From the NCBI GenBank assembly GCA_964554365.1, contig CAZKOJ010000004.1, forward strand, positions 1-64,000: 64,000 nucleotides of DNA, written 5' to 3'. How positions within the stretch are numbered: position 1 is the first letter of the stretch; the number at the start of each line of letters is the position of its first letter. This DNA comes from Clostridium_AM sp964554365 (GTDB taxonomy: Bacteria > Bacillota > Clostridia > Clostridiales > Clostridiaceae). A model generated the notes under the pieces. That model did not search any database and had not been told where the DNA came from. It worked only from the letters and a program-made list of their open reading frames with translations. Shown here piece by piece: positions 52,081 to 62,174 of this stretch. Position numbers and translations under genes: made by a program.

Positions 52081-52134
52081 TTGACTTTTTCCGTTTACGG
52101 ATGTAATATAAAATTAAATATTACATCTGTAAAC
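52081..52134 (+). promoter_or_regulatory. Promoter and BlaI-type operator of the second blaI/M56 operon
   Basis: TTGACT (52081-52086), 17 nt, TAATAT (52104-52109). Inverted repeat GTTTACGGATGTAATAT (52093-52109) with ATATTACATCTGTAAAC (52118-52134), one mismatch, spanning the -10. It shares only the outer GTTTAC/GTAAAC with the first operator, so the two repressors probably do not cross-bind strongly. Confidence 0.82.
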
Positions 52135-52157
52135 AGAAATGAGAGGAGAATTTATAT

Positions 52158-52544
52158 ATGAATAAAATTCCTAGTATTTCAGATGCTGAATTAGAAATTA
52201 TGAAAATAATATGGAAAAACGCTCATATAACTGCAAACAATATTGTAGAACAGCTCCAAAATAAAACTGAATGGAAACCGAATACTGTAAAAACCCTAAT
52301 TAATAGATTACTAAAAAAGAATGTCCTTGGTTTTAATAAGGAAGGCAAAGAATATTATTATTATGCATTAGTAGAAGAAGAAAGCTATATAAATGCAGAA
52401 AGTAATTCTTTCCTTAAGAAACTATTTAATGGTTCTATTAATTCTATGATGTTAAATTTTGTTAATAGTAAAAAGTTATCTAACAAGGAAATTGAGGAAC
52501 TAAAAGATATTTTGAATAAAGCAGGCAAACAAGAAGGTGATTAA
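52158..52544 (+). CDS. BlaI/MecI-family repressor (second)
   Basis: 128 residues, same fold as the 31868 product: SDAELEIMKIIWKNAHITANNIVEQL and WKPNTVKTLINRLLKKNVLGF. Here the putative inactivation site reads MLNFVNSKK, retaining the Asn-Phe bond that BlaR1-type peptidases cut in BlaI. The M56 sensor gene starts 3 nt after the stop. RBS AGAGGAG. Confidence 0.9.
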   Translation: MNKIPSISDAELEIMKIIWKNAHITANNIVEQLQNKTEWKPNTVKTLINRLLKKNVLGFNKEGKEYYYYALVEEESYINAESNSFLKKLFNGSINSMMLNFVNSKKLSNKEIEELKDILNKAGKQEGD

Positions 52545-52547
52545 TAT

Positions 52548-54692
52548 ATGTTAAAGTTGATGGACACTCTTTTTATTATGTCCCTTAAGGGAAGTGTATT
52601 AGTGATATTAATACTTTTAATAAAAACAACATTTAAGAATAGACTGAATACTAAATTTCATTATTATATATGGTTTCTTTTGATAGTAAAGCTTATCATA
52701 CCCTATGGACCTGAAAGCAGTTTCAGTGTATTTAACATATTTAATCCTATAATGGAGAAAAAAATAATTTACAATAATGATAACTTTAAAATACCTAAAG
52801 TACCCAGTTCAATAAATACAGTTAAAAATGTAGAAACTGTTAGAACAGTAAAATTAGATGATACTAAAAATACTCCAGCTTTAAGTAAAAAAATAAATTA
52901 TGAAAATATACTGCTTTATATATGGTTATCAGGAATAATAGTTTTAATAGCTTCCATATTACTTAGTATTAGGAAAATTGAAATTATAAAGAAAGCAGCA
53001 GTAAGTAGAGAACTACCTAATTTTAACAGAATACTAAATGATTATATAAAGGTAATGAATGTAAGGGAAAAGGTGTTATTAAGGTATACAGATAAAATAG
53101 ACAGTCCATGCTTGTATGGATTAATTAAACCTGTAATCTTTATACCTATAAATACAGCAGAAAGGATTTCCGAGGATGAATTTAAGTATATTATAATCCA
53201 TGAACTTTCTCATTTAAAAAGAAAAGATATACTTATTAAGTGGATTACAATAATTTTAAATATTATCTACTGGTTTAATCCTGTAATACGGTATGGCTTT
53301 TACAAAATGAGTGACGATTGCGAAGTTTCTTGTGATGATTATGCTCTTAAATATTTAAATAATAATGAAAATATAGATTATGGGAATGCAATTATAAAAG
53401 TATTAGAATTAGGGCATAAACGGAATGCATTAATTGCTACAACGTCTATGATTATAAATAAGTCTGAAATAAAAAGGAGGATTATTATGATATCAAAGTA
53501 TAAAAGAGTTTCTATGAAAAGTATAATATGTGGTGTTTTAGTTATTATCACTGCTGCTGCAGTGGGTTTAACCAGTAATATTTCTAAAGTTAAAGCTAAT
53601 GACAAGTCCAAGGGTATTATTTCTAATACTACTAAGGTTTTATCAGACAAAATCACATTTAAAGATAAAAATTTAGAAGCTGTGGTAAGAGCTAAAATAA
53701 ATAAGCCTAATGGAGATATATTAAAAAGTGATACAGCTAAGATTGAAGAACTTAGTGTAAACTATACAACCATAAAAGATGCCAGAATGAATTATTTAAA
53801 AGAAAATATATCAGAAGATGAATATATGAAGAACTATAAGGAGTTAGCTTCTTTAGAGGGTCTAGAGTATTTCACAAACATTAAGAGTCTTAACTTAGCC
53901 TTAAGCTTTGCAGATGATATATCCCCGCTAAAAAATTTAACAAATTTAAAAAACCTTAATATATCAAGAAATTATAGAATGAAGAATAAAGATATATCGA
54001 CTTTGAGTGGATTGATAAACCTAGAAAATTTAGACATATCATCCAATGGAATAAAAGACTTAAGTCCTTTAAAAAATATGAAGAAGTTAAAAGTGTTAAA
54101 CTTATATTCTGATGCAGTGACAGATTTAAGTCCTATTAAGAATTTAATTCAAATTGAAGAAATAAACTTAAGTGGAAGTTCAAGAGATGGCTATAATAGT
54201 GTAAAAGATATTTCTATTCTTAAAAGCTTCAAAAATCTTAAAAAGTTAGATATTAGCTACAATCCTATTAATAAAAAATCTATAGATGATTTAAAAAAAT
54301 CTGTTCCAAATTGTTATATAGTAAATGATAATGCAAAAGAAGATTATATTATTTCAACAGACTTTGAAATGAAGGAGTTAGATTTCAAAGGTTATGAAAA
54401 ACGTTATAGTGGTAACTTTGAAAAGAATATATATAGTGCTCAATTTGAAACCTTCAATGGAACAGAATTATATGAGATAAAGGCTAGTAAACCCACTTAC
54501 AATATGAAAATTAGTTCAAATATTAAAAGTGGAAATTTAGCTATAAAAGTTTATGATGGCGAAAAGGTATTATTTGAAAAAAATAATCCAGTAAATGAGA
54601 CCATAACAATATCCAATAAGCTTGCTGGAAGTATAAGCCTTGAATGCGTAGGTAAAAAAGCTAATGGCAGCTTCAAAATTGATTTAAATTAA
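52548..54692 (+). CDS. BlaR1-like M56 peptidase fused to a leucine-rich-repeat ectodomain
   Basis: 714 residues. Membrane segments at about 12-26, 40-52, 121-140 and 325-345; M56 active site HELSH (218-222) followed by CDDYALKYL. Past the last span comes a leucine-rich repeat array (LEGLEYFTNIKSLNLALSF, LKNLTNLKNLNISRN, LSGLINLENLDISSNGIKD, LKNMKKLKVLNLYSDAVTD) of internalin/LRR_4 type and a final beta domain of about 110 residues. The penicillin-binding sensor is absent. It should cleave the adjacent BlaI on a protein- or wall-related signal. Confidence 0.86.
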   Translation: MLKLMDTLFIMSLKGSVLVILILLIKTTFKNRLNTKFHYYIWFLLIVKLIIPYGPESSFSVFNIFNPIMEKKIIYNNDNFKIPKVPSSINTVKNVETVRTVKLDDTKNTPALSKKINYENILLYIWLSGIIVLIASILLSIRKIEIIKKAAVSRELPNFNRILNDYIKVMNVREKVLLRYTDKIDSPCLYGLIKPVIFIPINTAERISEDEFKYIIIHELSHLKRKDILIKWITIILNIIYWFNPVIRYGFYKMSDDCEVSCDDYALKYLNNNENIDYGNAIIKVLELGHKRNALIATTSMIINKSEIKRRIIMISKYKRVSMKSIICGVLVIITAAAVGLTSNISKVKANDKSKGIISNTTKVLSDKITFKDKNLEAVVRAKINKPNGDILKSDTAKIEELSVNYTTIKDARMNYLKENISEDEYMKNYKELASLEGLEYFTNIKSLNLALSFADDISPLKNLTNLKNLNISRNYRMKNKDISTLSGLINLENLDISSNGIKDLSPLKNMKKLKVLNLYSDAVTDLSPIKNLIQIEEINLSGSSRDGYNSVKDISILKSFKNLKKLDISYNPINKKSIDDLKKSVPNCYIVNDNAKEDYIISTDFEMKELDFKGYEKRYSGNFEKNIYSAQFETFNGTELYEIKASKPTYNMKISSNIKSGNLAIKVYDGEKVLFEKNNPVNETITISNKLAGSISLECVGKKANGSFKIDLN

Positions 54693-54743
54693 GAAGCTTA
54701 TAATAAAAAAAGAGTAAGTAAAATATTTTCAGGTAAAAACAAG

Positions 54744-54781
54744 AAAAGGCCGCCAGCAAATACCATGCAGGCAGGCCTTTT
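54744..54781. terminator. Bidirectional terminator
   Basis: AAAAGGCC (54744-54751) pairs with GGCCTTTT (54774-54781), with an inner GCC/GGC pair. It lies between two convergent genes. Confidence 0.88.
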
Positions 54782-54788
54782 ATGTACT

Positions 54789-56036
54789 TTATTTATTTAT
54801 AATAATAGGGTGTATACTTTCTGAGGTAAGAGAGTTTAAAACTTCACTTGCAGAATAATAATTATTCTTACCGCTTGGAGAACCATCCAAACCAATTACA
54901 TTACTGTTAAAGGAATCATATATTTCAAAATAAGTTTTACCGTCTACTACCTTGTAACCTTTTATAACAACGGTGTATGTAGTTCCTTCAACTACATGAA
55001 AACGTCCTATTTTGGTTGTAGAACTATTATTATAATTTATATATTGAGGATTTAAGTTGACTATAAGTATATTTCCATTTTTAAGTTGCTTTTTTAATGA
55101 ATCCTCACTTATATCATTACATGAACTATAATTTATATTTGAACTTTTTAAATAAGAAGTAATATTACTAATACTCCAAGCTAGTCCAGTATTTTCATAG
55201 GTATCTCTTATATCCGCTACTGATTTATTTAAGGAAGAATTTGTCCATTTAATAGCCATAGCAACAGCAGCAGGCCCTGAATTTACATTTGAATGTTTTC
55301 CAGTATTGTCTTGGGTAATATACCAATCAAAGCTTTTGTCGTTATTTACATATTCAGTTTCAGTTTTCCCTAATCCTAAAGAACTTACTTTTGACTTAAT
55401 AGTAAAAGGCATAGTTGATGTATATTTCATCTTTAGACCATCATCGCTTTCTACACTGTCCCCAATAATCAATTTATAAGTTTCCTCATAATTATAACCG
55501 TTATCCCATGGAAGGATAGTTACTGAGGAACCATCTATCAATACCTTGGTAGAAACAAAATTCCCTTTATTATCTACAACTTTAAATTGATTTCGATTAC
55601 TTTCTGTATCTTTTATTTTTTTGTTAAATTTAGTTTTCCACTGCTTAAGTTTATCTATGTTCTTTCTTTCATCTAAGTTCTTATATTCAGGTAATTTAGT
55701 AGTGGTGTCGGTTCCTTTGCTTGAATCTGATTTAGTAGTATCAGATGTATTTGTATCTAATTTTATATATTGCTTAGATACATAGCCGTAGGAAGAAGCA
55801 AATTTTATTTTATACCAGTCATTTGTAGTTTCTAATATCTCTATATTATCATCTAACTTTAAAGTACCTATAATTTTTGAACTTGCGTTAGATTCGCTTC
55901 TTACATTTAGTCCTTGCTTAGATAATACAATACCATGTAGTGGATTAGCAGCTTTACTTACATAAGTAGTTGCTAATATAGAACCAATAGTTAGTGAAAT
56001 TGAAAGTATAATTGATATTATTTTTTTACTCTTCAT
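54789..56036 (-). CDS. Secreted SH3b and C39-like protein with Ser at the catalytic Cys position
   Basis: 415 residues from ATG 56036 (AAGGAG 9 nt before). Signal peptide 1-30, bacterial SH3 domain (VLSKQGLNVRSESNASSKIIGTL to KQYIKL), a linker, and a C-terminal peptidase C39_2-like fold. The usual CGP motif of that fold is NSGPAAVAMAIKW here, i.e. Ser in place of Cys, while the His (GRFHVVEG) and Asp (EIYDSFN) positions remain. It may bind cell-wall peptides without cleaving, or use serine. Confidence 0.78.
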   Translation of the reverse strand: MKSKKIISIILSISLTIGSILATTYVSKAANPLHGIVLSKQGLNVRSESNASSKIIGTLKLDDNIEILETTNDWYKIKFASSYGYVSKQYIKLDTNTSDTTKSDSSKGTDTTTKLPEYKNLDERKNIDKLKQWKTKFNKKIKDTESNRNQFKVVDNKGNFVSTKVLIDGSSVTILPWDNGYNYEETYKLIIGDSVESDDGLKMKYTSTMPFTIKSKVSSLGLGKTETEYVNNDKSFDWYITQDNTGKHSNVNSGPAAVAMAIKWTNSSLNKSVADIRDTYENTGLAWSISNITSYLKSSNINYSSCNDISEDSLKKQLKNGNILIVNLNPQYINYNNSSTTKIGRFHVVEGTTYTVVIKGYKVVDGKTYFEIYDSFNSNVIGLDGSPSGKNNYYSASEVLNSLTSESIHPIIINK

Positions 56037-56419
56037 TAAAGACATCTCCTTCTATATGGAAAGTTAAATATATTTTGTGTTAATTTTCTATACTCATCTC
56101 TATATTAACACATATATAAGTAAAATTTATGAAAAAAATGTTAAATTAGTGACGAATTTGTTATTGAGTTAGATTAAAATGGATTTATGAATAAAGATGA
56201 GCATCATAACTATTCTAAAAGTATTAAGTGATATATTATTTATGTGAGTTTAATAAATTGTGAATAAATTTTTTTGTATATAATAACAAATACCTTGTAA
56301 TCAGTTAAAATACATAATATAATATATCATCTGGTAAATATCCATAGAAATCATAATGTTTTTATAAGGATGAGCTAGCATAATTAGATTTAACTTAAAA
56401 GTTAGAAAGAGGTAGTGAC
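56037..56419. other. Intergenic region between divergent SH3/C39 and chemoreceptor genes
   Basis: 383 nt of AT-rich sequence without an ORF. It includes a possible -10 (TATAATAA near 56279) and should contain promoters for both genes; no operator-like repeat was found. Confidence 0.35.
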
Positions 56420-58504
56420 ATGAAAAATATAAGTAGTAAAATTATAATAGCTATAATTATGTGCAGCATAGGTATATCTTCTATTGTAGGAATTGTTTCA
56501 CTTTTTATAGGAAATCAGGTTATTAACAAAGAAGCTACAGAAAAACTTGCTTATATGAGTGAAAGCAATGCTAAGAAATTAAGTAGAAAATTTGAAATTT
56601 CAGAAGGTAGGATGAATGATTTATCTTTTGATGTACTTAGTACTTTTAATTTTGAAGAATTAAAGAAGGACCCTGAATATTTAAAAAAATATAAAGAATT
56701 TTTAACTCCAATAATAAAAAATTATTCGCAAAGTGATAAATCTTGTTTAGGGGTACATATATTTTTAAATCCTGAGTTAACTGGACAAGCTAATGATATT
56801 TCCTTTGCAGATAGTAACAATAATGGAGTTTTTGAAATACAACCGGAAGTACCAAAAGAACAATATAATACAGAAAATAAAAATATGTCATGGTATTATG
56901 AAGTTATAAAACAAAAAAAAGGGCTATGGTCTAATCCGCATACATCACCTATTAAGGATTTAAATGTAGTTTCTTATACAATCCCCATGTTTAAAGAGAA
57001 TTTACTTATAGGGGTAGTTGGTTTAGATTTTAAATTTGACGATATTATAAAATTAGTAAAAGATATTAAAGTGTATAATACAGGATATGCTGTATTGTAT
57101 AATGAGAGATATGATTATTTAGTACATCCTAATTTTACAATTAAGGATAACCTGGAAACAGTTAGTAATGGTATTTATAAAAATATTTATGATGAAATTA
57201 AACAGAAGCAAAATGGAGTTGTTAAATATAAAAGTACAAATGGACAAGATAAAATACTTGGTTATGCTAAACTTTCAAATGGATGGGTATTAACTGTTGC
57301 GCCGCCTATAAAAGAGGTGTTTAGTGGGATAGAAAGATTAAAAACAATGATTTATATTATTATTGGATTAGGAAGTGTTTTATCAATACTGATAGCTTTA
57401 TATTTAGGTAGAAAAATTTCAAAACCTATTATTTTAGCTACTGATTTTGTAAATAATCTTTCTAAGTTTAATCTTTTATATGATATACCAGAAGAATCAA
57501 AAAAGTTTTCTGAAAATAAAGATGAAACAGGTGTAATGATTAGTGCTGTAATTAATCTAAAGAAAAATTTGGTTGATATAACAGATAGGCTAAAAAATAG
57601 TTCTTGCGAAATTTTCAAATATTCTGAAGAATTATCTGGAACGTCAGAAAAAACTTTAATATCTATTGATAGTGTTTCAGAAACAGTAGCTGAATTAGCA
57701 AAGGGGGCTGCACAACAAGCTGAGGATTCACAAGAAAGTGTAGAAAAACTTGAAGGCCTTGCAGAAGGAATAAATATTGTATCACAAAATTCAGAAAAGG
57801 CAAAAGAAAACTCTAATGAAACGAAAAAAATGAGCAAACAAGGATCTGAATCGCTTAGTATTCTTGTGGAAAAATTTAAAATAAATAATGAAGTAACAAA
57901 TAAAATATCAGGTAATGTTGATAATTTAGCTAATAAATCAGGTTCTATAGGAAATATAGTAGATGCTATAACAACCATTGCAGAGCAGACAAATTTACTT
58001 GCACTTAATGCAGCTATTGAAGCAGCGCGTGCCGGTGAATCTGGCAGGGGATTTGCTGTAGTAGCAGATGAAATAAGAAAGTTAGCAGAACAAACTGCTG
58101 AATCCACAAAGGAAATAGCTTTTATTGTAAATGAAATACAGCAAGAAATAAGTGTAGCCCAAAATACTAGAGACGAGGGTAGAGATGCTGTAAATAAAGC
58201 AAATGCAGCTATGAGTGAGTCAGAAAAAGCTTTTGTATTAATTGAAAAATCTATTGATAATACTTTGAAACAAATAGGTAGTTTGGCAAATAACATTAAA
58301 AAAGTGGATGAGAATAAAGAAAAGGTAATAGGTTCGGTGCAAGCAATATCTGCTGTATCAGAAGAATCAGCAGCATGTACTGAAGAAGTATCTGCATCAA
58401 TTGAAGAACAAACTAGATCTATTGATAATATAGCAAAAACAGCTCAAAAGCTTAATGATGTAGCTAATAAAATGGATGATATAGTGAAAATGTTTAAAAT
58501 ATAG
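56420..58504 (+). CDS. Methyl-accepting chemotaxis protein with dCache domain
   Basis: 694 residues: span at 7-29, dCache region to about 300 (SWYYEVIKQKKGLWSNPH, VGVVGLDFKFDDI, NTGYAVLYNERYDYLVHP), second span at 307-328, HAMP, and an MCP signalling domain with tip QTNLLALNAAIEAARAGESGRGFAVVADEIRKLAEQT. RBS AAAGAGG. A single-gene unit with its own terminator, like many orphan clostridial receptors. Ligand not predicted, though the WYY/NPH pattern is common in amino-acid receptors. Confidence 0.92.
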   Translation: MKNISSKIIIAIIMCSIGISSIVGIVSLFIGNQVINKEATEKLAYMSESNAKKLSRKFEISEGRMNDLSFDVLSTFNFEELKKDPEYLKKYKEFLTPIIKNYSQSDKSCLGVHIFLNPELTGQANDISFADSNNNGVFEIQPEVPKEQYNTENKNMSWYYEVIKQKKGLWSNPHTSPIKDLNVVSYTIPMFKENLLIGVVGLDFKFDDIIKLVKDIKVYNTGYAVLYNERYDYLVHPNFTIKDNLETVSNGIYKNIYDEIKQKQNGVVKYKSTNGQDKILGYAKLSNGWVLTVAPPIKEVFSGIERLKTMIYIIIGLGSVLSILIALYLGRKISKPIILATDFVNNLSKFNLLYDIPEESKKFSENKDETGVMISAVINLKKNLVDITDRLKNSSCEIFKYSEELSGTSEKTLISIDSVSETVAELAKGAAQQAEDSQESVEKLEGLAEGINIVSQNSEKAKENSNETKKMSKQGSESLSILVEKFKINNEVTNKISGNVDNLANKSGSIGNIVDAITTIAEQTNLLALNAAIEAARAGESGRGFAVVADEIRKLAEQTAESTKEIAFIVNEIQQEISVAQNTRDEGRDAVNKANAAMSESEKAFVLIEKSIDNTLKQIGSLANNIKKVDENKEKVIGSVQAISAVSEESAACTEEVSASIEEQTRSIDNIAKTAQKLNDVANKMDDIVKMFKI

Positions 58505-58545
58505 TTAAGTTTAAATATGTAAAGTAGTTGTAAAATTGATATTAC

Positions 58546-58597
58546 ACTGCCCCCTAAGTATAATCTATGGATTGTACTTGGGGGCAGTATTTTTTTA
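58546..58597 (+). terminator. Intrinsic terminator after the chemoreceptor
   Basis: ACTGCCCCC (58546-58554) pairs with GGGGGCAGT (58580-58588), with AAGTA/TACTT inside, followed by a seven-T run. Confidence 0.93.
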
Positions 58598-58725
58598 GGT
58601 TAACAACTACATAAACTTATTTCAATAATTAAAAAGTTTAAACAAAAGTAAAGTGAATTATATGTATGATTTTTTTATGTTATAATAAAAGGATTGTAAA
58701 ATTTAAATTAGGTAGCTGAAAGAGA

Positions 58726-58772
58726 ATAACACAAAATAGACCAGAATGCTGACTAGTTATTTTTTGAAGATG
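58726..58772 (+). repeat. Intergenic repeat R, copy 2
   Basis: 47 nt, second copy of the element at 40158-40205, differing in about four bases and one indel (ATAACACAAAATAGACCAG, then AATGCTGACTAGTTATTTT). It lies upstream of the SNF2 gene start, by 18 nt. Confidence 0.7.
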
Positions 58773-58790
58773 CCTTAATAGGGAGAAAAT

Positions 58791-61700
58791 ATGTTAACAG
58801 AAGATATGCTATTACAAATATTCAATGAAGAAACTAGTGGTAAAAACTATTCTAAAGGGCAAAGAGTACTTAATAATGACTTAGTTTCTTCTATAGATAT
58901 TAATGATGAAGAGAATTTAATTTGTATAAATGGTAATGTAATTTCGGAAAATCTTTTTAATGAGTATACTACAAAAATTGAGATGGAAGCAAAGAAAAAA
59001 ACTATTTTTTCTACTTTCTGTAGTTGCATAGATTATGAAAAAAATGAGTTTAAAAAAAGGAATTATTGTTGCAAGCATTTAGTGGCAACTTTCTATAAGG
59101 CATTAGATAAGTTATCTAATCATCCTCTTTTAAGTGAGGAAAACCCTCATGGTGAAAGCATATTTAAAAGTAAAAATAGTGTGCTATCTATGCTTTTAGG
59201 AGATGAAAAAGGTAAAGATGAAATAAAAATAGAGGTGTATATAAATAAAAATCAGTGGAGCGATAGACTAACAGCTGAATTTAAAATAGGGCTTAAATCT
59301 ATGAGTTCTAGCAATCTTTATATTTTAAAGGATATTAATCAGTTTTTAGTATCCTATTATAATAATGTTCCTGTAAATTATAGCAAAAACTTTATTTTTC
59401 ATATGAAAAATCAAAGACTAAGCACAAAGGATAAAAGGCTTATTGATTTTATCCAAAACTTAAAAATCATAGAAGGAAACTACAAACACATTAATAGAAA
59501 TGAAGATAAAGTTGTAGACGGGAAATATATAAATATTCCTAAATATTTAATTAGGGAATTTTTTGAACTTATAAGAAAGCATAGAGCTTATTTAAATGAA
59601 GGATTTTTCTACAGACCTGTGGAAACGGAAATTTTATATGAGGCTCCAGCTGTAGATTTTGATTTAAAGCTTATAAAGGATGAGTATGTACTTAAATCAA
59701 CAGAGGGAATGCCTATGAGTTTAAGCTCAAAGAATGATATTTTCTTATATGGAAGCACTATATACCTTCCAGATTATGATTTTTGTTATAGCATAAGTCC
59801 ATACCTTCAAATATTTAATGAGGCAAAGGTTGTAATCATAGCAGGATCAGAAGAAGAAACTGTATTAAGAAGGCTAATTCCAGAACTTAATCGGTTATCA
59901 CCTAATGTTACTTTATCTAAGTCTATAAAAAATAAGATAGTAATGGATGAATGTAAATTTAATTTCTATTTTGATAAGGAAGAGAAAGATATTACACTAA
60001 CGGTGAAGGTTAAGTATGGAGCCTTTGAGTTTAATATTTTTGAGGATTGTAAAGAAAAAATTATATATAGGGAATCTAAAAAGGAAGACCAGGTTATTAC
60101 AGATTTAAGAACCTTAGGTTTTGAAGAAATAAAGGGTAAGTTTTATCTTATAATGGGAGATGACTATATATTTAGATTCTTTAAAAGTGAGGTAGGGAAG
60201 CTTCAAGAAATGGGTGAAGTATATTACTCCGAAAATTTTAAAGGCTTAAAGTCTATTGGAATTAAAGGTGTTAAGGGAGATATTAAGTCAGGTAAATATG
60301 ATTACTTTGAAATGGATTTTAAAATAGGAGACATTGATCCACAGGAAACTGCTCATATATTAAGAGCCTTTAGAGATAACCTTAAATATTATAAATTAAA
60401 AAATGGAGAGTATCTTGATTTAGAGGAATTAGAGCTTAATAAGTTTTTAAAACTTCTAGATGTAGTTACCTCTAAGGATATACATGAGAATCATATACAA
60501 ATACCTAAAAATAAAGGTGTTTTTCTCCATAATTATTTAGAAGAAAATGGTATTAGATATATAAAAGGAAAAACAGAATTAAAAGAAATAAGAGATAAGT
60601 TTAAGAATATAAAAAAGCTGAAGTTTAAATTACCAGTTGAGTTAAATGGCACATTAAGAGAGTATCAAAAGGTAGGATATAACTGGTTTAAAACCTTAGA
60701 TTATTTAGGATTTGGTGGAATCTTAGGAGATGAAATGGGTCTCGGTAAAACTATTCAAACTATTACTTTTATATTATCTAATAAGGGAAGTAAATCCTTA
60801 ATTATAGCGCCTACATCATTAATATATAACTGGATAAGCGAATTTGAAAAGTTTGCACCGGCTATAAAAGTGGCTGCTGCTAACGGATTAAAAGAAGAGA
60901 GAGAACAGATAATTAAAAATATACAAAATTACGATGTTATTATAACAACATATAATTTGTTAAAAAGGGATTTAGAAATCTATAATCAGGTAGAGTTTGA
61001 TTATTGCATATTAGATGAAGCGCAATATATAAAAAATTCAAACTCTCAAAATGCAATGGCCGTGAAGGAGATAAAGACAAAAAGAAAATTTGCACTATCA
61101 GGTACACCCATAGAAAACTCTCTTATGGAGCTGTGGTCTATATTTGATTTTATAATGCCAGAATACCTATATGATGAAAAGAGATTTAGTGTAAGATATC
61201 ACAAAAAACTTAAGGAAAGTCCAGAGGTGTTGGAGGAGTTAAATAAACTTATAAAACCTTTTATTCTTAGGAGAAGAAAAAAAGATGTTATAAAGGAGCT
61301 GCCAGATAAGATAGAAAAAACACTAATGGTAAATTTAGATGATGAACAAAAGAAAGTGTATGGAACCTATGCAAATTATGCAATGGAACTTATCCAAAAA
61401 AAGGTAAAAAATGATGAGTTTAAAAATAGTAAAATAGAAATACTTTCTTATATAACAAAGTTAAGACAATTATGCTTAGATCCTACCGTATTAATCAGTG
61501 ATTATAGTGGACCCGTTGGAAAAATAGAAGTTTTAAGGGAAATTCTTCATAAGAGTATAGAACAGGGTCATAGAATATTAGTTTTTTCACAATTCACATC
61601 TGTTCTTAAAAACATTGGAAAAAAAATTAGAGAAGATGGAATATCCTTTAGTTACCTAGATGGTTCCATACCTTCAGAAAAAAGAATGAACATGGTAAAA

Positions 61701-62036
61701 GCCTTTAATGAAGGGGAAAATTCAGTGTTTTTAATAAGCTTAAAGGCTGGAGGAACAGGACTTAATCTAACTTCTGCAGATGTAGTAATTCACTTTGATC
61801 CTTGGTGGAACCCAGCAGTTGAAGAGCAGGCAACAGACAGAGCCCATAGAATAGGGCAAAAAAATGTAGTAGAAGTTATAAAAATCATAGCTAAGGGCAC
61901 TATTGAGGAGAAAATTCTCTTACTTCAAGAACAGAAGAAGAAGCTTATAGCACAGCTTATGGGAGATGAACTATGTAGTGGTGAAAACTTTGCAGCTTTA
62001 ACTGATGAAGAGATACTGGGGTTGTTTGAAATGTAA
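58791..62036 (+). CDS. SWIM-finger SNF2-family DNA-dependent ATPase
   Basis: 1081 residues. Zn-binding SWIM motif FCSCIDYEKN to YCCKHLVAT at about 75-100, a long middle domain, and a SNF2 ATPase from about 620: GDEMGLGKTIQT (motif I), DEAQYIKN (II), SGTPIENSL (III), ILRRRKKDVI, then SLKAGGTGLNLTSADVVIHFD (V) and ATDRAHRIGQ (VI). This architecture is typical of Firmicutes helicase-like proteins of unknown role in chromosome upkeep. RBS AGGGAG. Monocistronic. Confidence 0.92.
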   Translation: MLTEDMLLQIFNEETSGKNYSKGQRVLNNDLVSSIDINDEENLICINGNVISENLFNEYTTKIEMEAKKKTIFSTFCSCIDYEKNEFKKRNYCCKHLVATFYKALDKLSNHPLLSEENPHGESIFKSKNSVLSMLLGDEKGKDEIKIEVYINKNQWSDRLTAEFKIGLKSMSSSNLYILKDINQFLVSYYNNVPVNYSKNFIFHMKNQRLSTKDKRLIDFIQNLKIIEGNYKHINRNEDKVVDGKYINIPKYLIREFFELIRKHRAYLNEGFFYRPVETEILYEAPAVDFDLKLIKDEYVLKSTEGMPMSLSSKNDIFLYGSTIYLPDYDFCYSISPYLQIFNEAKVVIIAGSEEETVLRRLIPELNRLSPNVTLSKSIKNKIVMDECKFNFYFDKEEKDITLTVKVKYGAFEFNIFEDCKEKIIYRESKKEDQVITDLRTLGFEEIKGKFYLIMGDDYIFRFFKSEVGKLQEMGEVYYSENFKGLKSIGIKGVKGDIKSGKYDYFEMDFKIGDIDPQETAHILRAFRDNLKYYKLKNGEYLDLEELELNKFLKLLDVVTSKDIHENHIQIPKNKGVFLHNYLEENGIRYIKGKTELKEIRDKFKNIKKLKFKLPVELNGTLREYQKVGYNWFKTLDYLGFGGILGDEMGLGKTIQTITFILSNKGSKSLIIAPTSLIYNWISEFEKFAPAIKVAAANGLKEEREQIIKNIQNYDVIITTYNLLKRDLEIYNQVEFDYCILDEAQYIKNSNSQNAMAVKEIKTKRKFALSGTPIENSLMELWSIFDFIMPEYLYDEKRFSVRYHKKLKESPEVLEELNKLIKPFILRRRKKDVIKELPDKIEKTLMVNLDDEQKKVYGTYANYAMELIQKKVKNDEFKNSKIEILSYITKLRQLCLDPTVLISDYSGPVGKIEVLREILHKSIEQGHRILVFSQFTSVLKNIGKKIREDGISFSYLDGSIPSEKRMNMVKAFNEGENSVFLISLKAGGTGLNLTSADVVIHFDPWWNPAVEEQATDRAHRIGQKNVVEVIKIIAKGTIEEKILLLQEQKKKLIAQLMGDELCSGENFAALTDEEILGLFEM

Positions 62037-62100
62037 GGGGTTGGAGTATAGATAGTAAATACTAATATAATTAAAGCTTTATTTAAGCAATAGATAGGAC

Positions 62101-62135
62101 GTGTGTTAAGTTATGGAAACATTAGCTTAACACAC
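62101..62135. terminator. Hairpin between convergent SNF2 and MFS genes
   Basis: GTGTGTTAAG (62101-62110) pairs perfectly with CTTAACACAC (62126-62135), loop of 15. No strong T run on either side. Confidence 0.6.
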
Positions 62136-62174
62136 TAATAATTTTAATAGAAATTTATCTGATTTTGTGAATGT

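Noticed and set aside
57352..58296. A 314-codon open frame antisense to the chemoreceptor
   Set aside because: It lies opposite the MCP signalling domain; its composition mirrors the coiled-coil codons and it has no RBS or family motif.
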